64,000 nt of DNA from Jaenimonas drosophilae (GCA_030849065.1 JASAON010001622.1:44046-108045), one strand, 5' to 3'; shown: positions 36,551-48,755, counted from the first letter of the stretch. Numbers and translations are program-made. Notes: generated by a model not told the origin, from the sequence alone.

Positions 36551-39007
36551 ATGTTCGCCACCAACCCGCCCCAGGCCACACTCCCGTCCCACATGATGCT
36601 TGCCGCCAATTCAGTGATGTCGCAGCCACGGGAGGAGTGCAATCCCCATGTCGGTGCGGAGGCCGCTGCTATGCATGATCCCCAGCTCGCCAACCTCTGC
36701 CAGCCCCCGCTCCTCCAGATGGAGTCATCAGACGCCTTGGGATCGTGGAACCTGCCCATCCCCCCCTACGCCAACACCCCCAGCGCGCAGGCTGCCGCCA
36801 ACGGCTACGCCACGACAACTCCCGCCGCCGCTTACTACAGCGCTCCATCGAACGCGACGAGCGCCACGATGGCGTCCTCCGCGCCGACCTATGCCCAGAT
36901 GGACCCCGCACAAACCCTTTTCTTGCCAGTGATGGGAAGGCCCAATGCCGTGGCTCACCACCACCAACAACCGCCACCCCAACAGCAGCAGCAGCAGCAG
37001 CAACTCCGTGAAGGTGCCTACATCGTCTCCACTGTCAACAGCGCCAGCAACAGCCTCACACCCGGACAGGCCCCCGTCTTCACTCCGGCAAACGGCGCTG
37101 GCGGCTACAACTTGGTTGGCCAGCCCGCCCCCAACATGTTTGGCCTCAAGGGAGGGACGGTCTCCCCACCCCAGCCACCCTTCGCCCGTGCGGAGATGGA
37201 GTCTGTTAATTCCGACTCCACCCGCGATGCCCGCGTCAACGGCGCCAACGCCACCTACATGCCCACAATGATGCCCATGCCAACGCTGCCGCAGCACACC
37301 CCGCCGCAGCAGACGACCCCCCTCATCCTCCTCCCCTCCCCGACGGACTCACGCCTTAACAACAGCTGCCCGACCCCAGGCATGACGCAGATGGTGGCCA
37401 ACCACCCCGGGCTCTCGCAGATCCACCCTGGCGGGGCAATGTTCTTCGCCACTTCCCCACCCAACCCGGCCAACCCCACCTTCCAGCCCCAGCCCACGCA
37501 GATGATGGCCAGCCAGCAGAACTTTCAGCAGCCCATGGTGATGTATGCCCCTCACCCCAATGGGGCGGGCCAGCACATGACACTCGTGAGTACCATGGGG
37601 CCTGCTGGGCCCACCTCCTCCGCCATCTACGCCGTCCCCGCCGGTTCCTTTGGTGGGGCGAAGGGCCACGTTCAGCTCACCCCGCAGTTTGGCCAGCCAA
37701 TGTACCCGCCGCAGTACGTCCTCGCCCGTCGCCCCAACATTGTGCCTCTGCGCAACCCAACCGCCAATCTCAACGCGCGCCAAAACGGTGGCAAGCTCGG
37801 CGCCGAGGGTATCCGTCGCGGCAATCCCATCCTCTCTGCCATTGACAAGCATCTGCCCGTGGAGCTCCAGGGCGATCGCGAACTCCAGGCGGACCGCACG
37901 CGCAAGATTCAGTGCTTCGTTGTGGTGAAGGGGAAGCGTGAGGGCCATCGCTACGTCAGCAGCTACACCCCCGAGGAGCTTCCCTTGGGGAGCTTTGTGC
38001 TCGTCGAGGGTGACCGCGGTGCGACTGTGGGCGTGGTGGTGGGCTACGTGTCCTTGGAGCAAATGGCAGACGACTGCATCAAGCTCAAGGCCCTTGAAGA
38101 CCTCCGCAACACTACGCGTGAAAAGTTTGCCAACGCCGAGGCCGGTGCAGCTCAGCGTCAGGGAGCGGAGGGCGGCGAGAATGGTGGCGTCGCCCAAAAC
38201 CCCACAATGACAGCGAACAACAACAACAACAGCGCCGCCGCTGCGGCAGCAAAGCGCCGGAGCGTCCTTGAGTCTGATCACTGCAAGAAAAATCCTCTCC
38301 TCGTTCCCATCTTTACCCTCATGGACTGGCCGTGGGTGGTGCGCATCACCGCAGAGTCGGAGGTGACGGAGCTCCTCCACCAGCAGCATGAGGAGGAGCG
38401 CAACGCCCTCGAGGTGGCGGAGAGCATCGTGAAGCACTTCGTGGAGTCTAACCTGCACCGAAAGACCATTCGCTCCGCCGCCGCCATCGCCGCGCTGGAG
38501 GAGAAGGCGGCGGAGGTCTCAAGCTCCTTCATGAGTACCTCCGCCGCAGCGAAGGAGGCAGAGCAGGGAGGCTCGAGCAACAGCTCCTTCCTCCAAGCCG
38601 CCTCTGACGCCGCCCAGCCCAACGCCTCCATCGCCACCGACGATAGCGTGCCATCCAACACCACCCCGGAGCGTCAGGTCTCCTCTGTTGAGGGCCGCAT
38701 CGATGAAGATGAATCACGCCGTCTGGCTGAAGAGATTAAGCTGGTGGATTGCGAGTATCAGCTGAACCGCCGAAAGCTCACCCTCTACGTCTCACGCCCC
38801 TCTCGCGACGTCTTCGTGGATTTCCGCCGCATGCAGCGCAAGCTGTACCGCACCTTTCGCTGCCGCATCTGGATGGCCTACGTCGATGAGGTCTCCGATG
38901 ACACCGATGCGCCGGATCATCAGCTCGAGCTCTTCTTGAATACCGCCAAGGTGGCGGAAGAGGAGGGGCAGACGGAGCTGCATGAGACCACGGAGTTGGA
39001 CTCGTAG
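36551..39007 (+). CDS. PSP1 C-terminal-domain protein, probable RNA-binding regulator
   Basis: 818 residues. The first 400 are Pro/Gln/Asn/Met-rich and disordered, including a poly-Gln run near residue 145. The PSP1 module follows: KIQCFVVVKGKR ... LPLGSFVLVEGDRG (about 455-500), then after a low-complexity insert, NALEVAESIVKHF (about 615-630), and finally LVDCEYQLNRRKLTLY ... RCRIWMAYVDE (about 735-780), matching the end of the family. PSP1-domain proteins of Crithidia (RBP33/RBP45 type) bind a cell-cycle mRNA element; bacterial YaaT/RicT shares the fold. A role in mRNA stability or P-body-like granules is plausible. The Q/N/P-rich start would favour condensate formation (inference). Confidence 0.85.
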   Translation: MFATNPPQATLPSHMMLAANSVMSQPREECNPHVGAEAAAMHDPQLANLCQPPLLQMESSDALGSWNLPIPPYANTPSAQAAANGYATTTPAAAYYSAPSNATSATMASSAPTYAQMDPAQTLFLPVMGRPNAVAHHHQQPPPQQQQQQQQLREGAYIVSTVNSASNSLTPGQAPVFTPANGAGGYNLVGQPAPNMFGLKGGTVSPPQPPFARAEMESVNSDSTRDARVNGANATYMPTMMPMPTLPQHTPPQQTTPLILLPSPTDSRLNNSCPTPGMTQMVANHPGLSQIHPGGAMFFATSPPNPANPTFQPQPTQMMASQQNFQQPMVMYAPHPNGAGQHMTLVSTMGPAGPTSSAIYAVPAGSFGGAKGHVQLTPQFGQPMYPPQYVLARRPNIVPLRNPTANLNARQNGGKLGAEGIRRGNPILSAIDKHLPVELQGDRELQADRTRKIQCFVVVKGKREGHRYVSSYTPEELPLGSFVLVEGDRGATVGVVVGYVSLEQMADDCIKLKALEDLRNTTREKFANAEAGAAQRQGAEGGENGGVAQNPTMTANNNNNSAAAAAAKRRSVLESDHCKKNPLLVPIFTLMDWPWVVRITAESEVTELLHQQHEEERNALEVAESIVKHFVESNLHRKTIRSAAAIAALEEKAAEVSSSFMSTSAAAKEAEQGGSSNSSFLQAASDAAQPNASIATDDSVPSNTTPERQVSSVEGRIDEDESRRLAEEIKLVDCEYQLNRRKLTLYVSRPSRDVFVDFRRMQRKLYRTFRCRIWMAYVDEVSDDTDAPDHQLELFLNTAKVAEEEGQTELHETTELDS

Positions 39008-39751
39008 GAGCCATGACACACCTAACACAACACACATATACCACACACAACAACGTATACACACGCACGCGCACTTGTGATTTCAGGGAGGAGGGACGTA
39101 CCCCCTTTTTGTTGTTGGGGGCCCACGTCCTTCGACTCCGTCCTTATCCATCTGTCTCCCCCTCCCACATACTTGACCCATCAATCATCATCAAGGCAAC
39201 GGCGAAGGACGCGCTGACAACAGCTACACACGTGCTGCCTGCACGCACCTCTCCCTCTTTCCATTGATGGTGCAGATTCCCCTCACTAGAACGTTGCCTG
39301 CTTCTTCCGTCTATCAAAGCGGCTTGTTCGCACATGTGTGTGTATCTTGATGCGTCCTTCTCCTTGTTTCTCTTGTTACAAGACTATATATATTCTGTTT
39401 TTTTGGTGGTTCTTTTTTTGGTGACTCCCCCCCGCTCCCTCCTTCAACTCACTTTTATGTCTGCGTTCGTTTTTTTTTATGTGTGGCTTTTATTTTGTCT
39501 CCCCGCTGTCTACGTCCTTCTTGAGCTGTATTGGTTGCCTTGGATGCGCTATTTGAGCCTTGAAGCGTGGTGTGTGGGGATCTTCAATACTTCTTTATTC
39601 TCCCTCACACCCCCGTTGGCCGCGCACCGTCCGTCTGCACCCCCTCCCTCCCTCTCACAGCGTGAGTACAAGAAGAAGGTGCTTCACCGCGCGCACACAC
39701 ACGCTAGACGTCATGCCTTCTCTTGTGCTCTTCATACTCTGAAGATCATTG

Positions 39752-39772
39752 CTGTGTGTGTGTGTGTGTGTA
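39752..39772 (+). repeat. (TG)n microsatellite
   Basis: About ten uninterrupted TG units inside the gene-free region. Confidence 0.9.
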
Positions 39773-40896
39773 TGAAAGGGAGGGAGCGGAGATGACCAGC
39801 TACAAGACTGAATACAAAGGTGAGGAAAATGAAACCACGGAGGGGAGAAATACGATCTTCCCTTCTCCCAGCTTTCTTTTTGTTGTTGTGTTGTTGTGAT
39901 GTGTGGAGCGCCCTCAACGCTCTCCAGCTACCGCATCCGAGACCACATGATTGAATTGGAGTGTATGTGTGTGTGTATACAGGAAGAAAAGGGAGATCCA
40001 TGTTGTGGGGGAGCACACAGGATGAGATGAGAAAGAGAGAGAAGACAAAAACAATCCGCCTGCACAAAAACTCAAGAAATTTTTCTGAAGCGAACGAGTG
40101 GAAGCGGTGCTGTGCTTCACCACCAGAAGAGAGTCATCCTTCTTCCTCCTCTGGCAACGCCTATCCACTCGTCGGGTCTTCTGTGGTTTTTTCATTTCGT
40201 TGTTATTTGTTTTTTTCGGTGCGCATTTATTTTTCACCCTTCTTTTTTTTCTTCTTTCATGTGCTCCAGTGCTTGCTTGTGCCGCAGCTGTTCGTGCTGC
40301 TCTCCCCCTCGCGTACATCATTTGACCGATGCGACATCACCATGATTGCGTGTGTATGTGGGGAGCTCACCCATTGAGGCAAGTGTGTGGGAGGTACTCG
40401 CAGCACAAGAAAGGAGCAAGGCTTGGTGGCAATCTGCTGCGCCAAGCCCAAATTCTACTCTTCTTCTTTTTTTGATTCTGAGTTTGCTGTTTTTTTTTGT
40501 GTGTGTTCTTCTCCCTGTTGTGGAGCATCTTCGGTGTTTGCGTCTTCGAAAAAGCGAGGTTGTGGGTGATGGTGCACGTGCCATCGTCCATCTGTTCCTT
40601 AGAACGACGCACACGCACTCCGAATGAAGAAGACTGAACAAATGCAAAAAAAACACAAACAGCAACATCATCAACAACAACATTTGTCGCAGAAGAAGGC
40701 GAAAGAGAAAAAAATATGGTTGCCGGCGCGCCACAAGTACGTGTGTGCTGCTGCGCTCGTGCCGACCACCGATCTGTTTTCCATCACGAACACGTTTTGG
40801 TGATCGAAGCAAAACGCCCACTCCCGCAAGACGAATCATGCAGAACAGTTCCCTACGAACATTGCGGTTTGAGGTGATCATGTGGACCTGACAATG

Positions 40897-40938
40897 CACA
40901 CACACACACACACACGCACATGCGCACACATGTGTGTT
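40897..40938. repeat. (CA)n repeat with inverted GT partner
   Basis: A CA repeat (40897-40915) runs into CACATGCGCACACATGTGTG, so CA and TG arms can pair as a hairpin or adopt Z-DNA-like structure. Confidence 0.7.
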
Positions 40939-41341
40939 TGTGCTTTTTATTATTTTGTGTGGTGCTACACAAGAACAGAAGTAATATTCACAAACGAACG
41001 AAAGAACACATCGTGATGAGCCCAGTGAGAGACATCCCCTACTCCTCTTTTTCACTCCTTCTTCCAACAATCCTCATCTCACAGCACCGATTTGTGAGAT
41101 GAGCAAAGACGGAACCCCCCCAAAAAAACACAAGATGGATACATCAAAACCCCCTTGAAAGTGGAGAACACGTGTGTGCGGACGCATGCAGTACATGCGG
41201 GGTCATCCGATGAGCGCAAAGTTCTTCGTTTTCTTCTTGTTTCCACGTTTTTTTTCCTTTTTTTGTTCCTTCTATCTTCTCTCCCTCGATCCTACGCAAT
41301 GTTGTTGTTGTTCCCTTTTTTATTTTTATTTTTCCCCCACT

Positions 41342-41368
41342 TTTTCTTTTCTTTTCTTTTCTTTTCTT
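41342..41368 (+). repeat. (TTTTC)5 pentanucleotide repeat
   Basis: Five consecutive TTTTC units, inside a longer pyrimidine tract (about 41220-41370). Confidence 0.9.
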
Positions 41369-42842
41369 GTGTGACGGATGCTTCCGTGGATGTCTGTTCG
41401 GCAGTTTGTGCCGTGCAGAGGTGAGTTCTATCCCCCTCTCCCCTCCTCTTACGAGATCACCTTCTGATGCACGTACAAGCTATATATACTCCCTGATTTA
41501 CGGATTGGCTGGTATGGTTTTTCCACCCTTCTAGTGCTACGCAACTGAATCGTTTCGATTCCTTTTTTTGTTGTTGTGCTGTTCTTCCACCTACCACACC
41601 TCTCTCTCTTCAATTCATCTTCCCGTTCAGGTGGCTATTCGATCCTCTGCCACAGATATACGCATGCAAACACCTCCATCTCCCTGCTCGGCAGCTTTTG
41701 CCTTGGGGAAACAAAGATGGGCGATGCTATGCATGCACATACATGAATGGAGTACAGCGAACGCAGCTCCAGCAGAGGTGGAAACACAATGCGTGTGTGT
41801 GCGCGAAGACGTCCGTGAAGGATTCTAGCCACTCATACGTGCGGCTATGCGGTCGTGCAAATCTTTTCCATGTTAGTGTGTATGTGGATGATGATGATGC
41901 GAAAGATGGAGAGTGGGTGATGGATGCTGCTAGTGATTGCTTCATCTACTTTGATCTCATTTCTATGCGCCATGCGCACCTCTCCGTAGGGGCGGAGACG
42001 GCAGAACACCACCAGCCATTTGGAAGAACAACAGCAGACAGACACCGAGGAGGATGTTGTTTCTTCACATCCCTCCTGTATACGAACGCGTGTGTGTGTA
42101 TGTTCTTCTTTCTCTTTCTTTCTTTTCTCTTTTTTTTTCCAGGCTACTCCCCACTTGTTTTCGTTGTGCTTTTGTGTGCTCTCATTCCTGTTTCTTGTTG
42201 GCGCGTACGTGTGCTACTTTTGATGTCTTCCTACGTACACCACCGTGGCGGTGAGGTGGGGTGACTTGAGTTTGGTACGCAACCAAACTTTCCACTTCCA
42301 TGCACCAACACACTGTGATGGGGGAGAGTGATGTATCTCACCACCTCCTTCACCCCCCAGTGCACCCCCAATGCATCACTCCCAGGCATGTCATCTTCAT
42401 TTCATTGTTGTTGCTGGTGTTGTTGAGTATCCACGCAAATGGCACCAACGCAACTCAAACTTCTTCTTTCTTTTTTTGTTGGTTTGTTCTTTTTTTTTCT
42501 ATGTGGGTAGCTTTCTTTCTTTCTTTCCTCTTCTCTGATTTTTTTTCTTTCGATGACGATGGAGTCTCAGCGACGTGCTTTCACTCCGTCCCTTCGTCAC
42601 CATCTCATTACCGAGAACACAACATCCACACCTACAGACCACACCACACCAGTGAAACACACCATAACTTAACCCACCACGTTTTGATATCTTCCTTTAA
42701 CTTATGTTGCTGTTGTTGATATTGTTGTGCCGTGGTGCTTGTCCTCCCTCATCTTCCTTCTTTTTTTTGCCTTTCTTCACTCGCACTGGCAAATGCCAAT
42801 GAGTGAGATGCATGCGCACGTGCATGTTCGTACAAAAAGATG

Positions 42843-42860
42843 GAGAGAGAGAGAGAGAGA
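42843..42860 (+). repeat. (GA)n microsatellite
   Basis: Nine GA units; one of the few purine-rich stretches on the + strand of the gene-free region. Confidence 0.9.
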
Positions 42861-44141
42861 ACGCTTACAACCAACAAACGAATGGAGAACAAAAAAAACA
42901 ACTCAGCAACACCTACCACTACTACTACTTAGCTGCACTCCGAGTGATGACGGTGTACGTGCCCCACCGAGATGTGTGAAAACACACACAAGGGAAGACG
43001 TTGGCTGTGCCATACTCATCTCTCTCTTTTTTTTCTTCCATCTTATTCCATCGCTATGATCCATGTTGTTTTTGTATTCACGCGAGTTACGGCCGTGTGG
43101 GCGTGTATCAGGTTTCAACCTACTGTTTTCTTATCTTTGTGTCTGTGCGTGTGTTTGTGTGCATGATGATGATAATGGATGCGAACTTCGTTGAGTGCCA
43201 GGGTTATTCCTGTCCTTGCAGCATCTTCCTTCCATCAAGTGGTTCTTCTAGGCTCTGTCTTGTGTGCTACAGTGGCACACAGAGACGAGTGAATCATACG
43301 CAACACACGCACACACAAGTACGCTGATCGAACAATCCGCATTCATGATTAGCCAATCCAGTGCCCCTTCTCAAACAAATTTTTTTCCCGACTATTTTCA
43401 TGGTCACCCTCGCGTAGTACATAGGTGGGAATGAAGAATGTGTGTTCTGTGGTGTTGGTGGTGTGGACGGAAGCTGCGTTCTTGTGCATTCTTCACCAAC
43501 ACAATCTCCACTGCCACTTACATACTTCCTTCTTCTCTCTGCGGGAGGTGTAGGAGGCTGACCATCCTATGATGACGCTGCCTACCTCGTAGTGAATGGT
43601 CCCTATCTTCTTATCACTTTTTCTGTTATTGGTGTTTTCTTGGATCCAGATGTTCTTTTTTTCCCGTTTTCCCCCCTCTTTTCTCTTTTTTTTTTCATGT
43701 TTGTGTCTCGGGATGAGAGATGACGAGGAGTGATGGAGTGGCACCCAAGCACCCGCGCTCCTCATGCATCTCCCAACAACTTTTTTTCAGCCTGATTATA
43801 CACCACCACCCCTCTCTCTTCCCTTCGTCAGCCAAACAACAACAGCAACAACCAATAACCAAGGCGACGTATGTGCTACTCACCAGGACCAGGAATCGCA
43901 CAAACACACAAAAGAATTTGTTACAGAAAATGATCAATGGTACGGTCTACTACTCGTACCACATCTTTTCATTTGTTTGTATGAAGAGATGTGCTCCAAT
44001 ATCAAGCAAGAATCATTCTCAACGGGATTGGTTCCTTCTCCAAAAAGAAGTGTTGCTGTTGTGGTGGTGGTTGCTAATACGCGTGGAACTCTCCACAGAG
44101 GGCTACGTATGCCTTCAGCATATCCCCCCATCTCTTCGCCT

Positions 44142-44170
44142 ACATCATCATCATCATCATCATCATCATC
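44142..44170 (+). repeat. (CAT)n microsatellite
   Basis: Nine to ten consecutive CAT units. Confidence 0.9.
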
Positions 44171-44780
44171 TTGCGTTGACCCTCTTTTGTTGTCTTCACA
44201 CGTCCCCAACTTGGCTACAACTACGTTTGTAGTCGTGCACCCGCCGCAGACTTGCTGCGGTTTGTGTGAAGGGTGCGTGTGTAGGCCGAGGTGGCACAAA
44301 ACACAGATAGATCTACGATTTTGATGCATGTGTGTGTGGTGATGCAGGAGTCGTGGGGGGAAGATAGGCATTACAAGAAGTGCTGGCGTTTTTCCTTCAT
44401 TTTCTTGCTCATCTCTACAGTGGTTCTTTTTTTTTTGACGCCTTCGTTTGTATTGTCTTTGCTAGCTCCTCCTGGCCATCTTCTGTTCTTGTGTGCGTCG
44501 ATGCTTTGTAGCAGCGGCTGACTGCCCTCTCACTCCTACATAAGCTCGTGGGTGCGTACGCTGCGTGACAATGTGAGTATCGTCCTCAGATGAAAAGTGT
44601 CTGATCATCGGTGCCACGTGAACCAACATCACGACCTCTCTCTCCCCGTTCTGGGAGCCACCCACTTGCTTTCGCTTCGCTGTTTCTTTTTGCCATTTGT
44701 GTTGTGATTGTTGTTGTTGTTGTTTCGTCGACGAGGGGAGGGCGGTCTTCCCTACGCCCAACCAACCAACCACCAAACCA

Positions 44781-44801
44781 ATCATCATCATCATCATCAT
44801 C
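44781..44801 (+). repeat. (ATC)7 microsatellite
   Basis: Seven consecutive ATC units following an ACCA-rich stretch. Confidence 0.9.
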
Positions 44802-47135
44802 AGTGATATTTTTACCTCATCTTTGTGTTTCAGGTTCAGCATCTTCATCTTCTCTTGGAGAGAAGATGCCAGTGAGAGTGACGAGGGAGATATTTGGAGA
44901 TGTACTCGACATCTCGCAAACACTCACTCACTCCACGCTCATGCGTAGAGCTTATGTTGCTCGCAAAACAAACAAACATGTTCGGGGCACCGCCCCCAAT
45001 CTTCACCCACACAGGTACACCCATACACACCAACGCCACATCAAACACCAACACAAGATCTACAAGATCTTCACCAGGAACAACAAGGTTGTCTTTCTTG
45101 CTCTCTGGTTGCGTGTATTTTTGATGAGGGAGCGCGGTATCTGCCACCAACGTACGCACATGCACAGCAAATGATGATCGTTGTTGATTGTGTGCGCGTG
45201 TGTGATTGTATTGTGTTTGATGGCAGCTGTTTCCTCTGGTGTTGGCGAACGCACAATGTTCTGTGTTGCGGTGTACGCATGTGTGTACCTGTGCGACGTT
45301 GAGATGGTGAAGATTATATTCTTTTCACGCGTGGGCAGCCAAAGCATCTTCATTTTCTCCGTCTTGCGTGGGTGACATGTTTCTTCTTCCTTGTGGATGA
45401 GGACGGAAGCAAAAAAAGAGAGAAGTTTTTTTTTTGTTTTTTTTTGTAATTCGTTCCATCATTTGTGTTCATGGCAACCACGGCATACATCCACTACGCA
45501 AGAGACGTGCTGCAGTGTGAGTGAGTTTGCGTGTGTCAGTGAGCATGTAAATGATGGATCTCGTCATGTTCGACCTGTTGTCTCGCGATGGATGACTCGG
45601 CCCCCCCCCCACTATACTTCGTACAAAAGACACTACACCCGGTGGTGTACGTAGGTAGGTGAGAGAGACGTCACAGGATGTGGATGGGAGGTTCTCTAAA
45701 CATCGTTGTGTACTTTCTCACTGCCTGGGTTGTGGTCATTTCGTCTGAACTGATGTGTTGGCGGCGTGCCAACAGCAAAGTCAGGCAAACCGCATGAACG
45801 TCCTCTGTTGTTTGATGGTACGCGCCGAGGGTTCTTTTTTTTTTCGTTCTGCATCTCCTCACCTCCTTGTTAGCCTTCACAACGTGCATGAAAACCCCTG
45901 TCGGATGCTATCATTTCTTGTGTTTGGAGAGCCTCTCCACACAGGCCAATGACCCATCTGACAGCATGTGTGCGTCTGTGTGCTGGCAGCACGCAAGGAA
46001 AAAGTGAAAGAGGAGGTGCAGACCCCCTACACTGTGCGACATCAAACAGTTTTATTTCCTCATTACACTCCCGTGCCGCATATATGTGCTTCTGTGTTGT
46101 CAGAACAAAGGATGATGTTGCGGGAAGTTTTGCAAAAGGAACCGTTATATAGCCCCAATACATACGCACACGTGCATCATGGCCGATCATCTCTCGATGC
46201 AGAGCGTTGTTGATGTAGCCTCACTCTGTCTCTTGGATCTTCTTAGGCTCACTGCGGAACAGAGCCAACAAAATCAGCAACACCATCACCAGCAACAAGC
46301 ACATTCACAAAACATAATAGCAGAAGCAGTGGCATCTGTTGTTGTATGTGTGTGCTGGTATGGGCGCTTATATCCAAGGAGATGCAGCCACTCCTTCGTC
46401 ATTTCTCCTCCCCCTCCTCCTCTTTGGGTTGGGGTGTACGTGTGCGTGTGTGGCGTAGCTCACTTTTCGTTTTCTGTTTATTTTTATATTTTATATTTCC
46501 AGTGTTTTCAGGGTGTACGGACGTATTTCTATGTTAGTGTTGTGATGCCTCTGCCCTTCGCCCCCCCCCCTTCATCCCCACATATCAGTGTTGTTCTCTT
46601 CGACGCACTCTACGATGCCGAAGGTTTCTTCGTTTACTTCATGCTTTGAAAGTTCTTTTATCTTCTTTTTCTGTGGGTTGTTGTGTCAATCACGTTGACG
46701 AGTGCTGCAGAAGCTCGTCACAGATGCACACACACACACGCAAACACACACTTCACGAATGAACTCACACACAGACAAGCTGTGGCCTCGCTGTACATGT
46801 TCATTGTACGCAACTCCACAGTCCTTCCTGTGTGTGTACTCGTCATCTCCACTGATGTTGTTATTGTTGTTTGCTTTTTCTTTTTCAGCAAAGAGAAAAG
46901 AAACCCCACACGCGTTTAGTTCGCACCTACCAAAAAAATAATCCAACGTAAAGAACACAACACGCATCTTTCTGCAACTCATATCAGTGAGCCACACAAC
47001 CTGCGTTGCCACACACACACACTCAACTCTGCTACTTGTATTCTTTCTCCTCTTTTTCTCACACAATAACGCTACCATCCCAGTACAGCACACACCAACT
47101 TACGTGCACATACTCAAGCATACCCCATACGAAGC

Positions 47136-48371
47136 ATGCATGACCACAAGAAGAAGGCGAAGGAGGAGGAAACGCCTGAGCAGAAGATGCAACGTGAAGA
47201 GGCTTTTGCTGCCACGGGTGCGTTGTACAAGTCTTTGCTGGACCACCGCAAACAGAAGATTTTGATGGAGGTGGACGGTGCTCTTGCCGAGAATACGGCG
47301 TTGCTGGAGAAGGTGCCAGAGATGTACACGGCCTACAACGTTCGCCGTGAGTGTTTGACAAGCTCCATCTTCGCTACGGCAACGGATGCCGCATCTCTGC
47401 CAACGGTGCTCGCTCGCATTACGTCGGAGCTCCAGTGGAACGCCGCGGTGCTGAAGAAGGATCCAAAAATTTATGCCGCCTTCGTTCATCGATATTGGCT
47501 CATTGAGCAGCTGGCAACTATGGTTGATGCTTCATCGTCATCATCGAAACAAACGTGTGGTGCGTCCAGCTCTCCATGTGAGCTGCTGCTACGCCGTGTG
47601 TTGGAGAAGGAGCAAGAACAGTGCGAGCAGCTTCTTCGTGCTGATGAGCGCAACTTTCATGCGTGGAATCACCGACGCTGGGTGTTGCGCATGAAGGCTC
47701 GATACGATGGCGACGAGGCGGAGCAGCATACTGCCGCTCCTGTGAGCCTCTTCACTCCACAAGAAAAGCAGGAGATGGCGTACACATTGCAGCAGATTAA
47801 ACACAACTTTTCCAACTACAGCGCGTGGCACCAACGTGGACTCACCCTGCAAGCTGCACTTCGACGTCATCCTGTGAGCTCCATGAATGAAGCAGCAGCA
47901 GACGGTGTTGGCCTGGAGCTCCATCAATATCTTGTGCAGGATGTAGCGCTACTCACGCAGGCCATCTACTGCGATCCCAAGGATCAATCCGCATGGTTCT
48001 ACGCCCCCTATGTGCTGGAGGTGCTGGAGCTCTACGCCATGCATTTGCCTCATGATGTTGCTACCACGCGGTGTGCAGCTGAGGTAGTGGATGGCTTCGT
48101 GGCCGACGTGGTGGAGGTGCTTGTGGAGGAGGGCCGTTTTGGTGAGAGGACGGGTTGTGCATTGCCACTGCACTTTTTATGGAGCTTTGCACGCGGTCGT
48201 GGCATGAATTGCCCCGATCATGCGCTGACGGAACGTGAGAAGAGGTATGTGGCGTGGATGCAGGAGAAGATCCCATCATGTTGTGAAGCAACGAATGCGG
48301 CGAGTGTTGTGGCTTGTTTGGCCAAAGAACTGCAATGCGTAGATCCGATGCGAAGTGGCATGTATGCCTAG
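47136..48371 (+). CDS. Rab geranylgeranyltransferase alpha subunit (protein prenyltransferase alpha)
   Basis: 411 residues. It has the tandem prenyltransferase-alpha repeats, each a helical pair with an N-x-x-A/S-W-x-x-R core: AENTALLEKVPEMYTAYNVR, KKDPKIYAAFVHRYWL, DERNFHAWNHRRWVL, HNFSNYSAWHQRG and a weaker CDPKDQSAWFYAPYVL. The basic N-terminus (MHDHKKKAKEEETPEQKMQ) is typical of the RabGGTase alpha subunit (MHGRLK-type start in animals and yeast Bet4) rather than farnesyltransferase alpha. With its beta partner, which is not in this window, it attaches geranylgeranyl groups to Rab GTPases delivered by Rab escort protein. No LRR or Ig-like extension of the animal enzyme is present, which matches protist and fungal forms. 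Confidence 0.9.
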   Translation: MHDHKKKAKEEETPEQKMQREEAFAATGALYKSLLDHRKQKILMEVDGALAENTALLEKVPEMYTAYNVRRECLTSSIFATATDAASLPTVLARITSELQWNAAVLKKDPKIYAAFVHRYWLIEQLATMVDASSSSSKQTCGASSSPCELLLRRVLEKEQEQCEQLLRADERNFHAWNHRRWVLRMKARYDGDEAEQHTAAPVSLFTPQEKQEMAYTLQQIKHNFSNYSAWHQRGLTLQAALRRHPVSSMNEAAADGVGLELHQYLVQDVALLTQAIYCDPKDQSAWFYAPYVLEVLELYAMHLPHDVATTRCAAEVVDGFVADVVEVLVEEGRFGERTGCALPLHFLWSFARGRGMNCPDHALTEREKRYVAWMQEKIPSCCEATNAASVVACLAKELQCVDPMRSGMYA

Positions 48372-48755
48372 CGTGCGGGCGCTGCCGTTTTTTGGATTGA
48401 TGGCATCTGTCTGCCCTTTATCCTACCCCCTCACAACAAACAACCTCATCACTGCTTCATCATCATTTATTGTCTGTGTGAAAACCTAATTGTTGTTTTG
48501 TCCTACACATTCTTTTTTCTCTTCTACATTCGTCTTCTGCATGCACACAAAAACAAAAGCATCTCCCTTCACCTCCACAACACATACGCGGACCATCCTT
48601 GTGTATTCATTACGTTGTGCGTGCTTCCCACCAACCCACACTAACACAGGTTCTAGCTCGTCGTGCAGGTAAGTCCTTCTTCCCTCAACAACAACAACAT
48701 CACTTTTCAATCACCCACGAGGCCGTGATCAAAGAAAGACACAACATTCACGAAC
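48372..48755 (+). other. Intergenic: untranslated sequence
   Basis: No gene seen. T/C-rich tract at about 48489-48530 and further AGs after it (for example CTAG at 48654-48657, CAGG at 48666-48669). Confidence 0.55.

Larger units (their letters stand above)
39008..47135. other. 8.1-kb gene-free region between two + strand arrays
   Basis: No frame here is supportable as a gene: those present are short, low in complexity (Cys/Val/Phe/His runs from GT, T and CA repeats) and overlap on both strands. The sequence is T-rich on the + strand with many T-runs (39470-39478, 40487-40496, 42489-42498, 45427-45449 and others), microsatellites (listed separately), TATATA patches (39386-39394, 41482-41489) and CA/TG inverted repeats (40897-40938). 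I looked for tRNA A/B boxes, spliced-leader and snRNA signatures and found none. It likely separates two polycistronic units of the same polarity, and may hold undetected small RNAs. Confidence 0.6.

Noticed and set aside
40318..41070. 250-residue - strand open frame in the gene-free region
   Set aside because: Composed of Arg/Cys/His/Lys-rich translations of CA, GT and T repeats, with no start context or domain.
41698..42264. 188-residue + strand open frame in the gene-free region
   Set aside because: Only partly non-repetitive, mixed Cys/Phe runs, no domain, no splice acceptor that would fit the start better than chance.
46179..46649. 156-residue + strand open frame starting MADHLSMQ
   Set aside because: The first 45 residues look coding-like, but it decays into translations of GT and C runs; insufficient evidence for a gene.
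39008..47135. snoRNA C/D clusters suggested by many GATGAT stretches
   Set aside because: GATGAT is part of CAT-type microsatellites across all intergenic regions; no repeated box C/D spacing was seen.
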